From Terribacillus saccharophilus (GTDB lineage: Bacteria; Bacillota; Bacilli; Bacillales; Amphibacillaceae): DNA of 64,000 nucleotides. Both the position numbers and the translations under genes were made by a program. The notes beneath the pieces were generated by a model. The model saw nothing but the letters and a program-made list of their open reading frames with translations. It searched no databases and was not told the DNA's origin. Where the stretch lies: the NCBI RefSeq assembly GCF_002272745.1, contig NZ_NPBD01000014.1:31960-95959 (forward strand), in the 5' to 3' direction. Below are positions 58,877-64,000 of this stretch, one piece after another; position 1 is the first letter of the stretch, and the number at the start of each line of letters is the position of its first letter.

Positions 58877-59344
58877 ATGACAATTGAAATTGGCAAAGCA
58901 GCACCTAGCTTCACCTTACCTGCGACGAACGGTGAAATCGTATCACTGCAGGACTTCAAAGGGAAAAACATCGTACTTTATTTCTATCCAAAAGATAATA
59001 CACCAGGCTGCACGACAGAAGCATGCAGCTTCCGTGATAATCATGAGAAATTCACCGACTTGAATGCAGTCATCATCGGTGTTAGCCCAGACCCGGTTGA
59101 AAGCCATGAGAAATTCATAAACAAATTCGATCTGCCATTTCTTTTGCTTGCAGACGTAGACCACGCTGTTGCGGAAGATTACGAATGCTGGAAGTTGAAA
59201 AAGAACTTTGGTAAAGAGTATTACGGAATTGAACGCTCTACTTTCATTATTGATAAAGAAGGGAATCTCCAGAAGGAATTCCGCAAAGTGAAAGTAGATG
59301 GTCATACAGAAGAAGCGCTGGAGTTCATCCGGCAAAACCTGTAA
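58877..59344 (+). CDS. bcp: Thioredoxin-dependent thiol peroxidase (Bcp, YgaF)
   Basis: A 155-residue peroxiredoxin Q. FYPKDNTPGCTTEACSFRD contains the peroxidatic cysteine (about residue 45) and the resolving cysteine five residues later. It reduces H2O2 and organic peroxides with thioredoxin. AGAGGAGGCCTATTT precedes the ATG. B. subtilis ygaF lies at the same place near perR. No strong PerR box is visible directly upstream. Confidence 0.93.
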   Translation: MTIEIGKAAPSFTLPATNGEIVSLQDFKGKNIVLYFYPKDNTPGCTTEACSFRDNHEKFTDLNAVIIGVSPDPVESHEKFINKFDLPFLLLADVDHAVAEDYECWKLKKNFGKEYYGIERSTFIIDKEGNLQKEFRKVKVDGHTEEALEFIRQNL

Positions 59345-59350
59345 CAAAAT

Positions 59351-59385
59351 CTGCGGTCCAATGTACATACATTGGATCGCTTTTT
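59351..59385 (+). terminator. Terminator of bcp
   Basis: GCGGTCCAATGTA pairs with TACATTGGATCGC, then T6. Confidence 0.85.
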
Positions 59386-59417
59386 TGATAATATGGAAAA
59401 TAAAGGGGGTTGATACT

Positions 59418-60515
59418 GTGAAAGATCCACGTCTTAATAAACTGGCTAAGCTGCTTTTATCTCATAGTTTACAGCTTGGTGATAAAGAGAAAGTAATAAT
59501 TAGCGCTGTTCCATCCAGTAAACCGCTTGTGAAAGAAATTATGAAAGAGGCATATGCGTTGGGGGTCATTCCGTTTATTATTTGGCAAGAGGAAGAGACA
59601 AACCGGATAATGTTGGAGCATGCTCCAGATGAACAGTTCCGCTTACAGGATAAATGGTTCCTAGAACTGTTTAAGAATGCCGATGCTTTTCTTGCCATCC
59701 AGGGAGAAGAAAATGACGCGGAGTTTGGCAGCGTCCCAAGTGACCAGTTCGTCAAGCATGGGAAACTGATGAAGACTTCTGATGATTATCTATACGAAAA
59801 CCTGAAATGGGTCCTATTCGAATATCCAACACCAGGAGCGGCGCAGAAGGCAAAAATGAACTTTGATCAATTTTACGATTATGTACTCGATGTAAGCACG
59901 GTCGACTATGATGCAATGCATCAAGCGCAGCAGCCATTAAAAGATTTGATGGAGCGGACAGATCGAGTTCGTATTGTTGGTCCTGGAACAGATATTACAT
60001 TTTCTATAAATGACATTCCTGCGGTCATTTGTGCAGGTACGCATAATGTACCGGATGGAGAAGTATACACTGCACCTGTCAAAGACAGTGTGAATGGTAC
60101 GATTACATATAATACGCCAAGCCCTTACCAGGGTGTGGTCCACCAGAATGTATCTCTGACATTTAAAGAAGGGAAGATTGTTGAGGCAATTTCCGATCAT
60201 GCGGATAAATTGAATGAAGTGCTGGATACAGATGAAGGAGCTCGTTACATCGGTGAGTTCGCATTAGGTCTGAATCCTGTGATCAAGGAGCCAATGGGGA
60301 ATATCCTCTTCGATGAAAAGATATCTGGAAGTCTCCATTTCACACCAGGGGATTCCTATGATGAAACCGAAAACGGCAACAGCTCTTCTGTGCATTGGGA
60401 TATGGTTCTTATTCAGCGCTCGGAATACGGCGGCGGAGATGTTTATTTCGATGATGTTCTTATTCGCAAGGACGGATTATTTGTGCTGGAAGAACTGAAA
60501 GGACTCAATCCGTGA
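59418..60515 (+). CDS. M29 family aminopeptidase (AmpS/AmpT type)
   Basis: A 365-residue thermophilic-type metallo-aminopeptidase, somewhat shorter than the usual ~410. The catalytic region is visible: GTHNVPDGEVYTAPVKDSVN (~210, with metal-binding residues), GARYIGEFALGLNP (~275, glutamate ligand), GSLHFTPGDSYDETENGNSS (~305) and HWDMVLIQ (histidine and aspartate ligands). It trims N-terminal residues from peptides in the cytosol. GTG at 59418 is the best start, following AAAGGGGGTTGATACT. It is inserted between bcp and perR relative to B. subtilis. Confidence 0.87.
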   Translation: MKDPRLNKLAKLLLSHSLQLGDKEKVIISAVPSSKPLVKEIMKEAYALGVIPFIIWQEEETNRIMLEHAPDEQFRLQDKWFLELFKNADAFLAIQGEENDAEFGSVPSDQFVKHGKLMKTSDDYLYENLKWVLFEYPTPGAAQKAKMNFDQFYDYVLDVSTVDYDAMHQAQQPLKDLMERTDRVRIVGPGTDITFSINDIPAVICAGTHNVPDGEVYTAPVKDSVNGTITYNTPSPYQGVVHQNVSLTFKEGKIVEAISDHADKLNEVLDTDEGARYIGEFALGLNPVIKEPMGNILFDEKISGSLHFTPGDSYDETENGNSSSVHWDMVLIQRSEYGGGDVYFDDVLIRKDGLFVLEELKGLNP

Positions 60516-60581
60516 CAAGCGCATATACCGGAGGAGAATTGTGCGCATATAGTACATTATGAAACCTCCCCTACATGAAAA

Positions 60582-60616
60582 TTGGCTCAGGCGTTTACCG
60601 TCTGGGCTTTTTTTAT
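60582..60616 (+). terminator. Terminator of the M29 peptidase gene
   Basis: GCTCAGGCG pairs with CGTCTGGGC (two G-T pairs) around TTTAC, then T7. Confidence 0.75.
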
Positions 60617-60695
60617 GTAGGATGTCGCTTTTCGTGTGGAATGGAAAAGGGTTATAGTAGAAGAAGGTAAACAAACTTTCTTGGAGGGGATACAT

Positions 60696-61652
60696 ATGCA
60701 AGTATTAGTTGCGGTGAAATTAGATCAGAAAATGAAACAGCATTTCGAAAGCTCTTATCCAAGTGTGACATTCCACTTCAGTTCCTCAAAGGAAGAAACA
60801 GAGAAGCTGGTGAAGGATGCAGACGTTTTGGTTACTGGCGGAAATGGAGCAGATGAAGCATCACTCCGTACAGCAGATAAATTGAAGTGGATCATGGTAA
60901 TTTCAGCAGGAGTCGATTACCTGCCGCTGGATATTATCGCTGAGAAAGGTATCATGCTGACAAACGCAAATGGTATCCATCGTATCCAGATGGCGGAATA
61001 TGCGATTTCGTCCATCCTTGCAGTTGCCCGCAACGAACGGGCTTTTCTGAAGAAGCAGGAAGAGCATGTATGGGATAAGGATATAATGATAGACGAAATA
61101 ACAGCGAAAAAACTAGTCGTCGTCGGAGCTGGTGCGATTGGCCAGGAAGTGGCGCGTTTAGGGAAAGCATTCCGTATGCATACAATCGGTGTGAGCCGCA
61201 GTGGATCTCCAAAAGACCATTTTGATGAAGTGTATAAACAGACTGATATCGAAACAGTTTTGCCTCATGCGGATTACCTGATTTCCATCCTTCCAAGTAC
61301 GAAAGAAACGAAGTACTTCTATAAAGAGAATCATTTTGATCTTATGCCAAAGCATGCAGTGTTCCTTAACATGGGACGCGGAGATGCAGTAGCTATGGAT
61401 GTTTTGCTGGATGCATTGAATGAAGAGAAAATAAAGGCAGCAGTATTGGATGTCTTCGAGGAAGAGCCGCTTTCGGAAGATCACCCATTCTGGGATCATG
61501 AACGAGTCATACTTACTCCGCATATGGCCGGTAAAACTCCTTATTACACAGAACGAGCAATGGATGTTTTTGAAAAGAACTTAGATATATACACAAATGA
61601 AGAAGCTGAGAAGCAGTATATAAATAAAATCGATTTAGACAGAGGATACTAA
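60696..61652 (+). CDS. D-isomer-specific 2-hydroxyacid dehydrogenase
   Basis: A 318-residue NAD-dependent dehydrogenase. The Rossmann motif is VVVGAGAIGQEVARLGKAF (~140); the catalytic arginine lies in FLNMGRGDAVA (~223), glutamate in LDVFEEEPLSEDHPFW (~253) and histidine in ILTPHMAGKTP (~275). It reduces a 2-keto acid; substrate unknown (glyoxylate or hydroxypyruvate-like). TTGGAGGGGATACAT precedes the ATG. It overlaps the next gene by one base. Confidence 0.87.
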   Translation: MQVLVAVKLDQKMKQHFESSYPSVTFHFSSSKEETEKLVKDADVLVTGGNGADEASLRTADKLKWIMVISAGVDYLPLDIIAEKGIMLTNANGIHRIQMAEYAISSILAVARNERAFLKKQEEHVWDKDIMIDEITAKKLVVVGAGAIGQEVARLGKAFRMHTIGVSRSGSPKDHFDEVYKQTDIETVLPHADYLISILPSTKETKYFYKENHFDLMPKHAVFLNMGRGDAVAMDVLLDALNEEKIKAAVLDVFEEEPLSEDHPFWDHERVILTPHMAGKTPYYTERAMDVFEKNLDIYTNEEAEKQYINKIDLDRGY

Positions 61653-62197
61653 TGAAGATTTATACCAAAAACGGAGATAAGGGAGAGACTTCTCTTATTT
61701 ATGGATCACGAGTTCCGAAAGACCACCCGCGAGTCGAGGCTTATGGCACATTGGATGAAGCTAATGCTGCAATCGGAACAGCTGTGAGTCTTTTGACTGC
61801 AGAAAACGATGCTTTTAAAGAATCATTGCAACGTGTTCAGACGCTGCTATTCCATGCGGGAGCTGAACTCGCGACACCAGCTGAAAAAGAAGTGCAATGG
61901 AAATTAAAGCCGAAGCACACAAAAGATATAGAGGCTGAGATTGATCGATGGACATTAGAGCTTCCGCTGCTGAAGCAATTTATTCTGCCGGGAGGCTGTC
62001 CCAGTGCGGCTGCCCTGCATCAGGCACGGACAATCGTACGACGGTCCGAAAGATTGATCGTTTCCATGACGGAGGAGAATCGTAACGATGAAGTATTGCG
62101 GTTTATCAATCGTTTGTCTGACTATCTTTTTGTTGCCGCCAGGTATGCAAATCTTCTTCATGAGACAGAAGAGGTACTGCTCGTCCCGGATATTTGA
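61652..62197 (+). CDS. Cob(I)alamin adenosyltransferase, PduO type
   Basis: A 181-residue ATP:corrinoid adenosyltransferase. KIYTKNGDKGETSLIYGSRV is the ATP-binding N terminus, EAYGTLDEANAAIG (~30) and the conserved FILPGGCPSAAALHQARTIVRRSER (~112) with IVSMTEENRN then FINRLSDYLFVAARYAN. It converts cob(I)alamin to adenosylcobalamin. It begins within the stop codon of the dehydrogenase gene (TAATG), so the two are coupled. It ends just upstream of the perR promoter. Confidence 0.93.
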   Translation: MKIYTKNGDKGETSLIYGSRVPKDHPRVEAYGTLDEANAAIGTAVSLLTAENDAFKESLQRVQTLLFHAGAELATPAEKEVQWKLKPKHTKDIEAEIDRWTLELPLLKQFILPGGCPSAAALHQARTIVRRSERLIVSMTEENRNDEVLRFINRLSDYLFVAARYANLLHETEEVLLVPDI

Positions 62198-62216
62198 AGG
62201 AAACGATGGTTTTTTA

Positions 62217-62261
62217 TTGACAAGATAAGGGAGACCCCTTTACAATTTAGAAGAAGTATAA
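62217..62261 (+). promoter_or_regulatory. perR promoter with an autoregulatory PerR box
   Basis: TTGACA (62217-62222), 18-base spacer, TACAAT (62241-62246). Immediately downstream, TTAGAAGAAGTATAA (62247-62261) matches the PerR consensus at 11 of 14 defined positions and covers the start point. Confidence 0.65.
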
Positions 62262-62323
62262 TGTAATAATAGTCATCGTTTAGATAAATGTCTTATTTAC
62301 AAGTGAAAGCGAGGTGCATGACG

Positions 62324-62761
62324 GTGTCTGAACAGAGATTACAAGCAGCAGTGGAGCGATTAAAAGAATCTGGCGTCAGAATAACACCACAGCGTCATGC
62401 GGTGCTTGAGTTCTTGCTGAATTCCAAGATCCATCCTACCGCTGATGATATATATCGAGCGCTAGAGGATAAGTTTCCGAATATGAGCGTAGCGACGGTC
62501 TATAATAATCTTCGTGTGTTCCGTGAAAACGGGTTGGTGCGTGAGTTGACCTATGGAGATTCTTCCAGCCGATTCGATTGTGAGACAGAAGAACATTACC
62601 ACTTGATTTGCGATCAATGTGGAAAGATTGTCGATTTCCATTACCCAAGCCTTTATGAAGTAGAGAAGCTCGCTGCCCAGGTTACAAACTTCGATGTGAC
62701 CCATCATCGTTTGGAATTATACGGGACGTGCCCGGATTGTCAGCAAACAACCAAGCATTAA
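62324..62761 (+). CDS. perR: Peroxide stress repressor PerR
   Basis: A 145-residue Fur-family repressor, the same length as B. subtilis PerR. It has a winged helix ([32 protein letters not shown]), the structural zinc cysteines (CDQC and CPDC), and all residues of the regulatory iron site: H37, aspartate of RFD, HYH and the diagnostic aspartate in IVDFHYP. Iron-catalysed oxidation of two histidines by H2O2 releases it from DNA. The GTG at 62324 follows GCGAGGTG at proper distance and gives the B. subtilis length. A PerR-like box overlaps its own promoter. Confidence 0.93.
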   Translation: MSEQRLQAAVERLKESGVRITPQRHAVLEFLLNSKIHPTADDIYRALEDKFPNMSVATVYNNLRVFRENGLVRELTYGDSSSRFDCETEEHYHLICDQCGKIVDFHYPSLYEVEKLAAQVTNFDVTHHRLELYGTCPDCQQTTKH

Positions 62762-62787
62762 CCTCAGCGAAATTCTTCTATAGATAG

Positions 62788-62828
62788 AAAAGCCTTTGTC
62801 ACATTGTGATGAAGGTTTTTCTTTTGTC
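62788..62828 (+). terminator. Terminator of perR
   Basis: AAAGCCTTTGTCAC pairs with GTGATGAAGGTTTT, then CTTTTG. Confidence 0.7.
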
Positions 62829-62903
62829 AGGTAAAAAAGGATTTTGGAGAAATATGTTGAATAACTACTAAAATATATAGAATTACATTGCGGAGGGATC
62901 GCC

Positions 62904-63776
62904 TTGGAGAACATTCTTCGTCCGATTTATCAGGAACGTGCAAGTATGCCGAATACATTGGGTATCATCTTAGTGGAAAAGACGAGGCCGGTGAGCCCGA
63001 CAACAGATAACTTCGATATGATTCTGCTAGTAATTGTCAAACACTCAGAAGAACCATGGTTTACGAAACACTATAGTTATGAAGGGAAAATAGCAGCAAT
63101 GCATATTGTCGAAGAGACGCTCCTTCATTATTGGATTGATACTAGTACATATCGGCGGGCAGTCGAATGGATCTTCGAGGGGAAAGTCGTCTTTGATCGG
63201 AATGAATATATCGATAATCTGAAAAATGAGCTGGCGAGTTTTCCTTATGAAAAGCGCAAGCTGAAAATGACAATTGAATTTGCCAAGCTTATTCGTTCTT
63301 ATGCAGAAACGAAGGATCTCCATGACAGCGGGCAATATCTTGATGCATATACACGGATGGTACGATGTCTGCATTACTTGGCGAGGCTGTCTATTATTGA
63401 AAAAGGACATCATCCGGAAGTCACCGTCTGGAATCAAGTGCGTAGAATAGATTCGGAAGTATATAAGCTTTGCGAAGAATTCATTCAAAGTAAGGAAGAA
63501 ACAGATCAGCGTGTGCAGCTTATGCTCCTTGCCGTCAATGTTGCCATCAATGCCAGATCGCACTCTGCTGCTGAGCATCTTCTCCGTGTCATGCGCATGA
63601 AGGATGGAGCTTGGACCTTCGGGGAATTGAAAAACAGACCGGAAGTGGAAGCATATGCGGCTGATTTGAGCGCTCTTCTTAACTACTTGGAGGAGAAGGA
63701 GATCATTGAAGCGGTGCTAACAGAAACAAAAGGCAAGGCTTTATATCATCGGGAGTATCGAATCAAAGAATTATGA
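62904..63776 (+). CDS. ygxA: Nucleotidyltransferase-like protein YgxA
   Basis: A 290-residue protein of the YgxA nucleotidyltransferase-like family. MENILRPIYQERASMPNTLG opens the N-terminal domain (~1-115) that resembles a minimal nucleotidyltransferase, followed by a helical middle region and a winged-helix-like end (LSALLNYLEEKEIIEAVLTE). Its start is TTG at 62904 with GGAGGG six bases upstream. The order perR-ygxA-rRNA is as in B. subtilis; ygzB, which sits between them there, is missing. Function unknown. Confidence 0.9.
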   Translation: MENILRPIYQERASMPNTLGIILVEKTRPVSPTTDNFDMILLVIVKHSEEPWFTKHYSYEGKIAAMHIVEETLLHYWIDTSTYRRAVEWIFEGKVVFDRNEYIDNLKNELASFPYEKRKLKMTIEFAKLIRSYAETKDLHDSGQYLDAYTRMVRCLHYLARLSIIEKGHHPEVTVWNQVRRIDSEVYKLCEEFIQSKEETDQRVQLMLLAVNVAINARSHSAAEHLLRVMRMKDGAWTFGELKNRPEVEAYAADLSALLNYLEEKEIIEAVLTETKGKALYHREYRIKEL

Positions 63777-63800
63777 TAAAAAATGTGAGGGGATGGCTAT

Positions 63801-63809
63801 TGGTATAAT
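63801..63809 (+). promoter_or_regulatory. Possible upstream promoter element before the rRNA operon
   Basis: TGGTATAAT is an extended -10 with consensus hexamer; no matching -35. It lies in the left arm of the inverted repeat ATTGGTAT ... ATACCAAT (63799-63806 and 63829-63836). Confidence 0.3.
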
Positions 63810-63912
63810 TCATGCTGTCCTCTCAGAAATACCAATGCTGATGTGGTATTAGGATAGCTACTATGGTAAGCTAATCTGGCTGTGTTCAGCATATCGGAAT
63901 GAAATTGAGAAT

Positions 63913-64000
63913 TTTATAAAAAAACTGTTGACGATGATTTAGAGTACATGTTATATTTATATGCGTCGCCAAGGAGCAACAACGGCCGACAAACAAGAAA
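63913..64000 (+). promoter_or_regulatory. rRNA operon promoter and start of leader
   Basis: TTGACG (63927-63932), 18-base spacer, TATATT (63951-63956), preceded by an A/T tract like an UP element (TTTTATAAAAAAACTG). ygxA is followed by an rRNA operon in B. subtilis, and the window ends within the presumed leader (AAGGAGCAACAACGGCC). The rRNA itself is outside. Confidence 0.6.

Noticed and set aside
58820..58877. PerR box in front of bcp
   Set aside because: The region before bcp lacks anything close to TTATAATnATTATAA; regulation by PerR is not supported there.
1..64000. CRISPR arrays, insertion sequences, prophage or defence islands
   Set aside because: I looked for spaced direct repeats, transposases, integrases and typical defence genes on both strands and saw none.

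Overview
The window is a low-to-moderate GC Firmicute chromosome segment, most likely a spore-forming, moderately halotolerant Bacillaceae (Terribacillus or a near relative is my guess; genus cannot be proved from the window). Evidence: AAGGAGG-type ribosome-binding sites throughout, a gamma-type small acid-soluble spore protein, PdaA (spore cortex), sigma-B-like promoters, CtsR and PerR operators, a SAM-I riboswitch, and two blocks colinear with Bacillus subtilis. No prophage, transposon, CRISPR array or obvious genomic island is visible; most of the window is ordinary core and near-core chromosome.

Layout. 1-8 kb: end of a uracil-DNA glycosylase gene, a VOC protein, mreBH, a CAP-domain wall protein, a SAM-riboswitch-controlled flavin monooxygenase, an S66 carboxypeptidase, and the yfkJ-yfkI-yfkH stress operon, whose phosphatase has lost its catalytic cysteine. 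8-13.8 kb: a PerR-box-controlled P1B4 ATPase (PfeT/ZosA type), a polar amino-acid ABC uptake operon with two tandem binding proteins and no ATPase, and an MFS exporter. 13.9-20 kb: OsmC, yfkD, an SE1561-family protein, pdaA, a 23-codon orphan facing a LysR gene across a palindromic operator, an AlkA-type glycosylase, and an acyl-CoA synthetase. 20-30 kb: clpE with two CtsR operators, a GntR-ABC operon, signal peptidase I with a probable CTG start, a GT8 transferase, acetyltransferases, a secreted ComEC-like hydrolase, and an alanine symporter.

30-47 kb: small membrane proteins, a broken quinone-reductase gene, an NrtR-controlled NAD salvage operon (nrtR-pncA-pncB-NMN adenylyltransferase), an ArsB/NhaD transporter, tRNA-Ala, an exonuclease-BRCT protein, a BmrA-like exporter, an AEC transporter without a canonical start codon, an LTA synthase, a zinc alcohol dehydrogenase with a sigma-B-like promoter, and an AI-2E exporter. 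47-64 kb follows B. subtilis order: yfhF, recX, yfhH, yfhJ, yfhP, mutY, sspE, ygaC, ygaD, ygaE, gsaB, bcp, perR, ygxA, then an rRNA promoter at the right edge. A cluster of three consensus DnaA boxes lies in the gap before yfhF.

How the genes connect. PerR (62.3 kb) probably controls itself and the metal ATPase at 8 kb through matching boxes. Peroxide and metal defence (bcp, perR, PfeT), general stress (yfkJIH, clpE, OsmC, the alcohol dehydrogenase), envelope maintenance (mreBH, CAP protein, pdaA, LTA synthase, signal peptidase) and DNA repair (UDG, AlkA-like, mutY, recX, exonuclease) are the recurring themes. The most unusual items are the natural Cys-to-Ser phosphatase, the DnaA-box cluster, the orphan 23-codon gene with its operator, and two genes that lack a normal start codon behind strong ribosome-binding sites.
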